This document shows positions 1 through 5,182 of a stretch of 5,182 nt of DNA, one piece after another. The DNA is from Pedobacter sp. (lineage in GTDB: Bacteria; Bacteroidota; Bacteroidia; Sphingobacteriales; Sphingobacteriaceae). A program made the position numbers and the translations under genes. The stretch covers positions 1-5,182 of the forward strand of contig JASLGV010000416.1 of NCBI GenBank assembly GCA_030149995.1, given 5' to 3'. The notes beneath the pieces are model-generated. The model made no database searches. It was not told the origin of the DNA and was given only the letters and a program-made list of their open reading frames with translations. Position 1 is the first letter of the stretch; every line of letters starts with the position of its first letter.

Positions 1-445
1 GAATGATGTTGCTCTGTGGCGAAACACTTGCTCCAATCTGGCTGCCCTTTGGTCTGGATCTGAAATAATTTAAAGAAACATCTTCAGATACCTTGGTTAC
101 GATGCCTTCAATGCGTACTTGTCTTTCCAGTTCCGGCCAGAAAAAAACAAGTGCCGCCTGCGGATTTTCGGCCAGATCATTACCTTTTTTACTTTCGTAG
201 TTGGTAAAGAAAACAAATCCGGCTTCATCTGCACCTTTTAACAATACAATTCTGGCTGTTGGTTTTCCCTGGGCGCTGGCTGTTGCAAGCGTCATTACAT
301 TCGGTTCGAAAATGCCACTTTCTACCGCCTGCGAAAACCAGGTATTAAACTGGACCAGCGGGTTTTGATCCACATCATTTTCATCTAAAGAGGCGCTTTT
401 ATAATCCTGGCGCAGGTTTTGTAGAAATTCATTTGTAACTTGCAT
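1..445 (-). CDS. pdxH: Pyridoxamine 5'-phosphate oxidase, N-terminal part (cut by the window edge)
   Basis: Cytoplasmic FMN enzyme that oxidises pyridoxamine or pyridoxine 5'-phosphate to pyridoxal 5'-phosphate, in vitamin B6 synthesis and salvage. The reading frame is open from ATG at 445-443 to the left edge, giving 148 codons. Family members are about 215 residues, so roughly the last third is missing. Visible motifs are RIVLLK (residues 65-70, FMN phosphate binding), [10 protein letters not shown] (79-88), [12 protein letters not shown] (103-114) and [13 protein letters not shown] (127-139) followed by SPQS. Order and spacing match E. coli PdxH. The start is favoured because the N-terminus ([15 protein letters not shown]) looks like that of other Bacteroidota PdxH proteins. 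The C-terminal substrate- and FMN-binding arginines lie outside the window. The gene is divergent from the yqgE-family gene. Identification is very secure. Confidence 0.95.
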   Translation of the reverse strand, partial: MQVTNEFLQNLRQDYKSASLDENDVDQNPLVQFNTWFSQAVESGIFEPNVMTLATASAQGKPTARIVLLKGADEAGFVFFTNYESKKGNDLAENPQAALVFFWPELERQVRIEGIVTKVSEDVSLNYFRSRPKGSQIGASVSPQSNII

Positions 446-448
446 AAG

Positions 449-480
449 CAAACTTAATGCATCTTTAACTTGTGTACAAA
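449..480 (-). promoter_or_regulatory. Candidate Bacteroidota-type promoter for pdxH
   Basis: Read on the minus strand, TTTG (480-477) is followed after 20 bases by TAAGTTTG (456-449). This fits the known Bacteroidota primary-sigma consensus of a -33 TTTG/TTG and a -7 TAnnTTTG about 19-23 bases apart. The -7 element ends only 3 bases before the pdxH ATG, so transcription would begin at or next to the start codon. It is a good sequence match, but short motifs occur by chance in AT-rich DNA. Confidence 0.5.
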
Positions 481-491
481 TAAATATTAAT

Positions 492-1055
492 ATGCTTAAT
501 AACATTAAACCTAAAACCGGACGATTACTGGTTTCTGAACCTTTTATGGCCGATCCTAATTTTAAGAGATCTGTTGTGTTATTAACCGATCATAGTGAAG
601 AGGGAACTGTTGGATATATATTAAATCAGGTGGGCAACCTGTTACTGAAAGATGTGATACAGGATTTATGGGAGGCCGATCATCATATTTACTTTGGCGG
701 ACCTGTGGCTGCCGATACACTGCATTTTATACACCGTTGTTACGATAAGTTGCAAAGCGGCGAAGATATTGGTAATGGTATGTATTGGGGTGGAAATTTC
801 GAAACTTTAAAAATACTGATTAACAACAACGCAATCAGCGAAGATGAAGTCAAGTTTTTTATGGGTTATTCGGGGTGGGATGGAGGCCAGCTGTTAAAAG
901 AGCTTGCGCAGAATGCCTGGATGGTAAGTGAAGTGCCCTATGTTGATCTTATTTTTAACAACGACGATGAACAGTTGTGGCGCGATGTTATTGTAAACCT
1001 CGGACCAAAATACGCGCACGTGAGCAAATTTCCGATTGATCCGAATTTGAATTAA
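492..1055 (+). CDS. YqgE/AlgH family protein (UPF0301)
   Basis: Conserved protein of unknown biochemical role, 187 residues, the usual length for this family. Hallmarks are [20 protein letters not shown] (10-29), the GYILNQ turn (41-46), YFGGPV (67-72), GNGMYWGG (95-102) and [10 protein letters not shown] with ELAQNAWMV (125-144). There is no signal peptide or membrane segment, so a cytoplasmic location is inferred. The name AlgH comes from a Pseudomonas regulator of alginate synthesis, a role that should not be transferred here. The ATG at 492 sits directly before the conserved N-terminus and has AT-rich sequence rather than a Shine-Dalgarno site upstream. No exact TAnnTTTG element was found upstream on this strand. 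The gene is divergent from pdxH and convergent with purE. Family assignment is very secure; function is open. Confidence 0.93.
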   Translation: MLNNIKPKTGRLLVSEPFMADPNFKRSVVLLTDHSEEGTVGYILNQVGNLLLKDVIQDLWEADHHIYFGGPVAADTLHFIHRCYDKLQSGEDIGNGMYWGGNFETLKILINNNAISEDEVKFFMGYSGWDGGQLLKELAQNAWMVSEVPYVDLIFNNDDEQLWRDVIVNLGPKYAHVSKFPIDPNLN

Positions 1056-1064
1056 GATATCATC

Positions 1065-1104
1065 CGCTTCCAGAAAATCTCCTTAAACGGAAACGCTGGA
1101 AGCG
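1065..1104. terminator. Candidate bidirectional hairpin between convergent genes
   Basis: A perfect 9-bp inverted repeat, CGCTTCCAG (1065-1073) and CTGGAAGCG (1096-1104), encloses a 22-base loop in the 64-base gap between the stop codons of the yqgE-family gene and purE. Its position suits a shared terminator or 3'-end stabiliser for both transcripts. Neither side has a clear U-tract and the loop is long, so it is not a textbook intrinsic terminator. Confidence 0.4.
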
Positions 1105-1119
1105 AATAACTTAAATAAA

Positions 1120-1641
1120 TTAAGCTTCCATTTCTGCTGCGCTTTCTTCCACTTTTTTACGCAAGGTATCTTTGTAAACCTGCATCTGGTTTCTAAGTGC
1201 GGGGTTGGCTGTAGCCAAAATCTGTGCAGCCAGTAAACCCGCATTTTTTGCGGCATTTAAGGCAACTGTGGCAACCGGAATTCCGTTTGGCATTTGCAGA
1301 ATAGATAAAATGCTGTCCCAGCCATCAATAGAATTAGAAGATTTTACAGGCACGCCAACAACGGGTAAGGTGGTAATGGAAGCAACCATTCCGGGTAAGT
1401 GGGCTGCACCACCGGCACCGGCAATAATAACCTGAAGTCCTCTGTTTGCCGCTTCTTTTGCATAGTTAAACATGCGTTCGGGCGTACGGTGTGCAGAAAC
1501 AACGGTAATCTCGTATGCAATACCAAATTCCTGCAAAACATCAGCTGCATCCTGCATAACCGGTAAATCAGATTTACTACCCATAATAATCCCCACTTTA
1601 ACCTCATTGTTAACAGGGGATTTTATATTTCCATCGCTCAT
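1120..1641 (-). CDS. purE: N5-carboxyaminoimidazole ribonucleotide mutase (PurE, class I)
   Basis: Moves the carboxyl group of N5-CAIR to carbon 4 to give CAIR in de novo purine synthesis; it acts in the cytoplasm and the family forms octamers. The protein has 173 residues, a normal length. Visible signatures are GSKSD (21-25), VSAHRTP (48-54), [13 protein letters not shown] (73-85) and [12 protein letters not shown] (116-127). By alignment with E. coli PurE, S22, D25 and H51 match the catalytic-site residues S16, D19 and H45. The adjacent purK, which makes N5-CAIR, supports class I rather than the class II enzyme that uses AIR and CO2 directly. purE follows purK after 51 bases with no TAnnTTTG element or hairpin between them, so co-transcription is likely. 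Translation starts at ATG 1641-1639, leaving a short variable N-terminal extension of about 15 residues before the first strand. Confidence 0.97.
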   Translation of the reverse strand: MSDGNIKSPVNNEVKVGIIMGSKSDLPVMQDAADVLQEFGIAYEITVVSAHRTPERMFNYAKEAANRGLQVIIAGAGGAAHLPGMVASITTLPVVGVPVKSSNSIDGWDSILSILQMPNGIPVATVALNAAKNAGLLAAQILATANPALRNQMQVYKDTLRKKVEESAAEMEA

Positions 1642-1692
1642 AATTAAATTTTAATATCTAAGAAGTAATTTTTATACGTTGTATTTAGCTGC

Positions 1693-2832
1693 TTATGCAA
1701 TAACCTTAAGTGTTTTCTGAACATAACGGGCCTTTTCAATAGCCTTATCTCGGTCTATGTCTACAACGGTTACATGCCCCATTTTTCTGAATGGTTTGGT
1801 ATATTTTTTACCATACAGGTGAACATACACACCATCAATGGAAAGAATTTTTTCGAGGTTTTCATATTTGGCAACACCTTCATAACCTTTTTCGCCCAGC
1901 AGATTAATCATTACGGCATTGGTAATGCTGCTGGTATCGCCCAATGGCAGGTTGTAGATGGCACGTAAATGCTGTTCGAACTGCGATACATAGTTGCCTT
2001 CGATGGTTTGATGGCCGCTGTTGTGCGGACGGGGAGCCACTTCATTGACCAATATTTCGCCATCGCGGGTTATAAACATTTCTACAGCCAGAATACCGGT
2101 TATGTTTAAAGCAGAAGCAATATTTTTGGCAATAAGTTCGGCACGTTGCTGAGCCGTTTCTGCATAGGTAGAAGGCGAAATTAAAAATTCAACCAGGTTG
2201 GCTTCCGGGTTAAATTCCATCTCTACCAATGGAAAGGTTTTCATTTCGCCCTTGTTGTTGCGGGCCACAATTACGGAGATTTCTTTCTCAAAGGGAACCA
2301 GTTTCTCAATGATGCAAGGTGCCTTAAATGCCTGTTCAAGATCTTCTGCCTTTTCAATGCGCATAACCCCTTTGCCATCGTAACCATCTTTCCGCAGTTT
2401 TAAAATATATGGAAAGCTGAAAGGACTGTTTAACATGTCTTCTTTGGAATTTACCATATGGAAAGCCGCCGTTGGAATGTCGTTTTCCTTAAAGAATTGC
2501 TTCTGAACACCTTTATCCTGAATTAAACGGATTACACGCGATTGCGGATAAACCTGTTTGCCTTCTTTTTCCAGTTGTTCCAGTGCTTCGATGTTTACCT
2601 TTTCAATTTCTATGGTAATAATATCGGCTTTTTTGCCAAAGTTATAAACGGTATCAAAATCAGTAATAGAACCATTTTCGAAATAGTTGGCAATGTGTTT
2701 GCAAGGAGCATCTGCATCCGGATCGAGTACTAAAGAGGTTACATTGTAATTAATTGCCTGCTGTATAAGCATCCGGCCAAGCTGGCCACCGCCTAATATG
2801 CCTAATTTTAAATCGCTTATTTGTTTTGCCAT
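1693..2832 (-). CDS. purK: 5-(carboxyamino)imidazole ribonucleotide synthase (PurK)
   Basis: ATP-grasp enzyme that carboxylates aminoimidazole ribonucleotide with ATP and bicarbonate to give N5-CAIR, the substrate of the neighbouring PurE. It is cytoplasmic and 379 residues long, typical of the family. Domains in order: an N-terminal Rossmann-like domain with GILGGGQLGRM (11-21); the ATP-grasp with KLRKDGYDGKGVM (145-157) and EKLVPFEKEISV (176-187); and the metal-binding segment, with VEMF around E251, then VNEVAPRPHNSGHQTIE (262-278), where E264 and the HNSGH segment are key. The C-terminal PurK domain has HLYGK (338-342) and RKMGHVTV (349-356). Translation starts at ATG 2832-2830, 55 bases from the divergent flavoprotein gene. 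It is first of a purK-purE pair, probably read from the -7 element at 2862-2869. All key segments are intact. Confidence 0.97.
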   Translation of the reverse strand: MAKQISDLKLGILGGGQLGRMLIQQAINYNVTSLVLDPDADAPCKHIANYFENGSITDFDTVYNFGKKADIITIEIEKVNIEALEQLEKEGKQVYPQSRVIRLIQDKGVQKQFFKENDIPTAAFHMVNSKEDMLNSPFSFPYILKLRKDGYDGKGVMRIEKAEDLEQAFKAPCIIEKLVPFEKEISVIVARNNKGEMKTFPLVEMEFNPEANLVEFLISPSTYAETAQQRAELIAKNIASALNITGILAVEMFITRDGEILVNEVAPRPHNSGHQTIEGNYVSQFEQHLRAIYNLPLGDTSSITNAVMINLLGEKGYEGVAKYENLEKILSIDGVYVHLYGKKYTKPFRKMGHVTVVDIDRDKAIEKARYVQKTLKVIA

Positions 2833-2859
2833 GAGGAATGAAAAAGTATGCTAATTTTG
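2825..2859 (+). promoter_or_regulatory. Candidate promoter for the FAD-dependent oxidoreductase gene
   Basis: TAATTTTG at 2852-2859 matches the Bacteroidota -7 element TAnnTTTG. A TTTG at 2825-2828, inside the first codons of purK, lies 23 bases upstream as a possible -33 element. Transcription would start near 2863-2866, giving a leader of about 22-25 bases before the ATG at 2888. This is a motif match only. Confidence 0.45.
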
Positions 2860-2861
2860 CA

Positions 2862-2869
2862 CAAAAGTA
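2862..2869 (-). promoter_or_regulatory. Candidate -7 promoter element for purK-purE
   Basis: Read on the minus strand, 2869-2862 is TACTTTTG, an exact TAnnTTTG match. It would start transcription near 2855-2858, about 25 bases before the purK ATG. The nearest upstream TTG on this strand is 31 bases away (2903-2901), too far for a normal -33 element, so this promoter would depend on its -7 box or on an activator. Only 2 bases separate it from the opposing -7 element. Confidence 0.4.
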
Positions 2870-2887
2870 ACCATAATAAATTGATTG

Positions 2888-4078
2888 ATGAATGCAGATG
2901 CAATAATTATTGGGGCCGGCGCTTGTGGCCTTATGTGTGCGGTACAGGCTGGTTATTTAGGAAAGAAAGTTATTTTACTGGAGAAAAATGAACAACCGGG
3001 GGCCAAAATTTTAATTTCGGGCGGTGGCCGGTGTAATTTTACCAATCTGTTTGCATCTGAAACACAGTTTATTTCTGCTAATCCGCATTTTTTAAAATCT
3101 GCCTTTACCCAATGGACGGTAGAAGATACCATTGATTTTTTTGAAACCTATGGGATTCAGGGAGCAGAGAAAACACTTGGACAGCTTTTTCCAGAAGATA
3201 AAAATGCAAAAGATGTTGTGCAGATATTTACTTCTCTGTGCAGGGAAATGGATCAGGATATACGTTGTGGTGCTTCCATCAGCCATGTTGAAATAATAGA
3301 CGGTGGTTTTAAAGTTACTTATAACCGGAATGGTAAAGAAGTTAAGATTTCGGCACCAAAGCTTGTTGTGGCAACCGGCGGATTGCCAATCGCCAAAATG
3401 GGCGCAACCGATTTTGCCCTTCGTTTTGCCAGGCAACAAGGTCTAAATATTGTAGAAACGGCACCAGCCCTGGTTCCTTTAACCATTACAGGTAAAGACG
3501 AAGCCTGGTTTGCCCAGCTATCGGGTAATTCTGTTTTTTGTTCGGTAAGCAACGGACGGATTTCTTTTGAAGAGAATATTCTTTTTACCCATTGGGGATT
3601 AAGCGGACCAGCTATTTTACAGATATCATCTTACTGGAGGCAGGGAGAAATCATTGAAATTGATTTGTTACCCAACCAGGATGTAGCAAATATTCTGGAT
3701 GCCGAACGCAAATTAAGTGGTAAAACTTTATTGTCTACCTTATTAAACAGGTTCTATACGCGTAAGTTTACCGATGCCCTGGCCAAATTTTTACCGTTAA
3801 ACAAACCTGTGGCCGCTTTAACAAAAACAGAGATCGATCTGATTGTACAAACCATTCATCATTTTAAAGTGAAACCGGCAGGTGATAAGGGATATGACAA
3901 GGCCGAAGTGATGCGGGGTGGGATTGATACGGCCGAGCTTTCGTCTAAAACGCTCGAATGTAAAAAAGTACCCGGCTTATACTTTGGCGGAGAATGCCTG
4001 GATGTTACCGGATGGCTGGGTGGTTACAATTTCCAGTGGGCCTGGGCCAGTGGTTTTGTTATTGCACAGAACCTGTAG
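2888..4078 (+). CDS. NAD(P)/FAD-dependent oxidoreductase, HI0933/YhiN (BaiN-like) family
   Basis: Flavoprotein of 396 residues, near the usual 390-420 for the family. The N-terminal FAD-binding Rossmann fold has IIGAGACGL (7-15, GxGxxG), a ribose-binding acidic residue in LLEKN (30-34), and the family signature GAKILISGGGRCNFTN (38-53). Further on are VVATGG (160-165), THWGLSGPAIL (234-244), MRGGI (342-346) and the C-terminal FAD-contacting block GLYFGGECLDVTGWLGGYNF (363-382). The E. coli member YhiN has been reported as the 23S rRNA dihydrouridine synthase RdsA, and other members have been linked to bile-acid or steroid reduction. An rRNA-modifying role is the more plausible guess for a housekeeping copy but is not shown here. 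I chose ATG at 2888 over the in-frame TTG at 2885 directly before it. The gene is divergent from purK, and its stop is one base from that of the convergent downstream gene. Confidence 0.93.
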   Translation: MNADAIIIGAGACGLMCAVQAGYLGKKVILLEKNEQPGAKILISGGGRCNFTNLFASETQFISANPHFLKSAFTQWTVEDTIDFFETYGIQGAEKTLGQLFPEDKNAKDVVQIFTSLCREMDQDIRCGASISHVEIIDGGFKVTYNRNGKEVKISAPKLVVATGGLPIAKMGATDFALRFARQQGLNIVETAPALVPLTITGKDEAWFAQLSGNSVFCSVSNGRISFEENILFTHWGLSGPAILQISSYWRQGEIIEIDLLPNQDVANILDAERKLSGKTLLSTLLNRFYTRKFTDALAKFLPLNKPVAALTKTEIDLIVQTIHHFKVKPAGDKGYDKAEVMRGGIDTAELSSKTLECKKVPGLYFGGECLDVTGWLGGYNFQWAWASGFVIAQNL

Positions 4079-4079
4079 T

Positions 4080-4796
4080 TTATAAATAAAGATTTGGCAT
4101 AATTTCCCATGCCCAGGGCTTTTTAAAGGTTTTAAAGGTACGCAGTTCTGTAAAATACAGCACCTCGCTGGTGCTGTAACTGGCAATTTTACGTTGGTAC
4201 ATATTACCATAGGTTGTATACAGCTCGCGGTCGCTGAAATTGTAAACGTGTTCCGTCATTTCGCCTGTATGGCTGTTGTAATAAACATTTGAGGCACCGG
4301 TTAAATACCAGTCGTTTTTCTGAAAGCTGAAATGATAACCTAAATTCCATTGCCATTCACTGCCCCCCTGAAAACTTAAAAATAACTTTTGATCTTTAAT
4401 GGCTATCTGCCTAAACGGATCGCCCAGTTTCCCGCCTTCTGTTGCTCTTAAAATAAAATCGTTGTTCTGTACGGAAAGCCGGTATTGGCTTTTATTTTTA
4501 AGTGCAAAATAAATAAGCAGTATTCTTGGTTTCTGCAGTTCGCGGATAATTTCAGAGTTGTTATCGCCGTAGGTACGGCTTTCATTAAACGCTTCGTTCG
4601 CTTCTATAATAACGGCCAGATCGTCGGTACCATCCTTATTTAAATCGCCGTATGCTGTTTTCATCAGGTGCCATCCTTTGGGTACAAGCTCTTCAACTTG
4701 TGTAATTACCGGCGTAATTTTAGGAAACACAACAGCCTTTTGGGCAAATCCAACCTGGGTAAAGAACAGCAGAAAAATAAAGTTAGCAAATCTCAT
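4080..4796 (-). CDS. Exported protein of unknown function with a DxNxDGxDD loop
   Basis: I do not recognise a named family for this 238-residue protein. Residues 1-18 form a short signal peptide (MRF, a hydrophobic run FIFLLFF, then VGFA) with likely cleavage before Q19. There is no lipobox cysteine, so the mature protein is probably soluble and periplasmic or secreted. Residues 49-59 read YGDLNKDGTDD, a calcium-binding loop of the type in EF-hand, dockerin and FG-GAP/VCBS repeats (ligands D51, N53, D55, D59), followed by the strand LAVIIE. Only one such loop is present. The rest is rich in aromatic residues and predicted strands, including SFQGGSEWQWNLGYHFSF (141-158) and DWYLTGASNVYY (162-173). 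This pattern of P-x-GW followed by GDLNKDG is seen in other small Bacteroidota secreted proteins. It reads as a complete single gene with good codon structure. No exact TAnnTTTG promoter was found upstream. Confidence 0.82.
   Translation of the reverse strand: MRFANFIFLLFFTQVGFAQKAVVFPKITPVITQVEELVPKGWHLMKTAYGDLNKDGTDDLAVIIEANEAFNESRTYGDNNSEIIRELQKPRILLIYFALKNKSQYRLSVQNNDFILRATEGGKLGDPFRQIAIKDQKLFLSFQGGSEWQWNLGYHFSFQKNDWYLTGASNVYYNSHTGEMTEHVYNFSDRELYTTYGNMYQRKIASYSTSEVLYFTELRTFKTFKKPWAWEIMPNLYL
4121..4138. repeat. In-frame 9-bp tandem duplication (TTTTAAAGG x2)
   Basis: Two perfect head-to-tail copies of TTTTAAAGG occupy 4121-4129 and 4130-4138, inside the 3' part of the exported-protein gene. 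On the coding (minus) strand they encode the repeated tripeptide TFK-TFK (residues 220-225). Because the unit is 9 bases, gain or loss of a copy would keep the frame. Confidence 0.7.
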
Positions 4797-4860
4797 TTTT
4801 AAACACGGAACAACATTTTATATAATTTAAACGGCTGATACAGAATTTAATTGCCCTTTT

Positions 4861-4951
4861 TATAACAGTTTGTACCGTGCTGTCTATTTTTTACAGCTCA
4901 GTTAAAACAAGCTGGATGTAGGTTTTATATACCGGGAGGGCAGCTGTTATA
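4861..4951. repeat. Widely spaced inverted repeat in the 224-base intergenic region
   Basis: TATAACAG (4861-4868) and its exact reverse complement CTGTTATA (4944-4951) flank 75 bases. Inside the interval are weaker 5-bp pairings: GCTGT/ACAGC (4879-4883 with 4893-4897) and CAGCT/AGCTG (4894-4898 with 4910-4914), which are mutually exclusive. The interval lies between the divergent starts at 4796 and 5021 and contains no recognisable gene. It could be an operator pair or a structured leader, but could also be chance. The B12-riboswitch core motifs were not seen. Confidence 0.3.
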
Positions 4952-4995
4952 GAGCAGAAAAGTTATTTGATGGTACTTTAATCTGTAAAATGACG

Positions 4996-5003
4996 TACTT
5001 TTG
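4996..5003 (+). promoter_or_regulatory. Candidate -7 promoter element for the radical SAM gene
   Basis: TACTTTTG is an exact match to the Bacteroidota -7 element TAnnTTTG and lies 17 bases before the inferred TTG start. The only nearby upstream TTTG (4966-4969) is 26 bases away, longer than the usual 19-23, so the -33 part is weak. The leader would be only about 10 bases. Confidence 0.4.
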
Positions 5004-5020
5004 CGGTAAAATATTGCCTT

Positions 5021-5182
5021 TTGAAAACTGAAATCTTTGCTGTAACCCCGCCTTTTACTCAACTGAATACCCCTTATCCGGCTACGGCATATATAAAAGG
5101 TTTTCTGAATACAAAGGGTATTGGCTGCATACAGGCAGATCTGGGAATAGAAGTGATCCTGAAATTGTTTTCGAAAAACGGG
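5021..5182 (+). CDS. Probable B12-binding-domain radical SAM protein, N-terminal fragment
   Basis: An open frame of exactly 54 codons runs off the right edge. After the start it reads KTEIFAVTPPFTQLNTPYPA, then AYIKGFLNTKGI and QADLGIEVILKLFS. The pattern of a strand, then TPPF-x-QLNTPYPA, then a helix and QADLGIE resembles the N-terminal cobalamin-binding-like domain of long (about 600-730 residue) Bacteroidota radical SAM proteins. The CxxxCxxC cluster motif would lie beyond the window, so the class cannot be confirmed and the substrate is unknown. The frame is closed by TGA at 4991-4993 and contains no ATG in the window. TTG at 5021 is the best start because it immediately precedes the conserved KTEIFAVTPP strand and follows a TAnnTTTG element at a suitable distance. 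It is divergent from the exported-protein gene. Confidence 0.65.
   Translation, partial: MKTEIFAVTPPFTQLNTPYPATAYIKGFLNTKGIGCIQADLGIEVILKLFSKNG

Noticed and set aside
1205..1654. Open frames on the plus strand and in another minus-strand frame across purE
   Set aside because: They overlap a clearly conserved gene, show no family-like motifs, and are explained as shadow frames.
1642..1692. Separate promoter or terminator between purK and purE
   Set aside because: The spacer is AT-rich with no TAnnTTTG element on the minus strand and no stable inverted repeat, so co-transcription is the simpler reading.
2885..2887. TTG as the start of the oxidoreductase, one codon before ATG
   Set aside because: ATG at 2888 is directly adjacent, gives a normal N-terminus for the FAD fold, and is a much stronger start codon.
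3092..3552. Minus-strand open frames inside the oxidoreductase gene
   Set aside because: They lie entirely within a strongly conserved coding region and have no recognisable protein features.
4031..4053. Repeated CCAGTGG and GGCC words near the end of the oxidoreductase
   Set aside because: They come from codons for the conserved FQWAWASG block; two TGGGCC-type codon pairs explain the repetition.
4109..4125. GCCCAGGGC followed by TTTTT as an intrinsic terminator for the oxidoreductase transcript
   Set aside because: The palindrome leaves a one-base loop, which cannot form a proper hairpin, and it lies in coding sequence for a conserved-looking PWAW segment.
4797..5020. Cobalamin riboswitch upstream of the possible B12-linked radical SAM gene
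   Set aside because: The GCCACTG element and the conserved B12-box pattern are absent; the ACCGGGAGGGCAGC stretch is only a superficial resemblance. The best promoter also lies downstream of most of this region.
1..5182. A new mobile, defence or biosynthetic system
   Set aside because: All recognisable genes are housekeeping or conserved types, composition looks even, and no transposase, integrase, terminal repeats or toxin-antitoxin pair was seen. The right-edge radical SAM gene is the only opening to something unusual and is too incomplete to judge.

Overview
This window looks like ordinary chromosome from a member of the Bacteroidota, most likely a Sphingobacteriaceae (Pedobacter-like) bacterium. 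The evidence is moderate G+C, start regions without a clear Shine-Dalgarno sequence, several upstream matches to the Bacteroidota promoter element TAnnTTTG, and protein sequences that read like that group. The genus is an inference from memory of family sequences and was not searched.

Layout, left to right. (1) The N-terminal 148 codons of pyridoxamine 5'-phosphate oxidase (pdxH) lie on the minus strand and run off the left edge. (2) A YqgE/AlgH-family (UPF0301) gene is divergent from pdxH, with 46 bases between the start codons. (3) A minus-strand purK-purE pair encodes the two-step conversion of AIR to CAIR in purine synthesis. purE converges on yqgE, and a 9-bp inverted repeat lies between them as a possible shared terminator. 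(4) A plus-strand FAD-dependent oxidoreductase of the HI0933/YhiN family is divergent from purK. The 55-base gap between them holds two back-to-back -7 promoter elements. (5) A minus-strand gene for a small exported protein of unknown function, with one DxNxDGxDD calcium-binding-type loop, converges on the oxidoreductase gene with a single base between stop codons. (6) A 224-base spacer contains a widely spaced inverted repeat. (7) The first 54 codons of a probable B12-binding radical SAM protein start at TTG and run off the right edge.

Functionally the window is mostly housekeeping: vitamin B6 cofactor synthesis, purine synthesis, a flavoprotein that may modify rRNA, and two conserved proteins of uncertain role. 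purK and purE clearly work together. The other genes alternate in direction and appear to be separate transcription units. I see no tRNA, rRNA, CRISPR array, insertion sequence, phage gene or defence cassette, and no frameshifted or broken gene. I did not find a convincing new biological system. The observations most worth checking are the promoter arrangements, the non-ATG start at the right edge, the convergent-gene hairpin and the uncharacterised exported protein.
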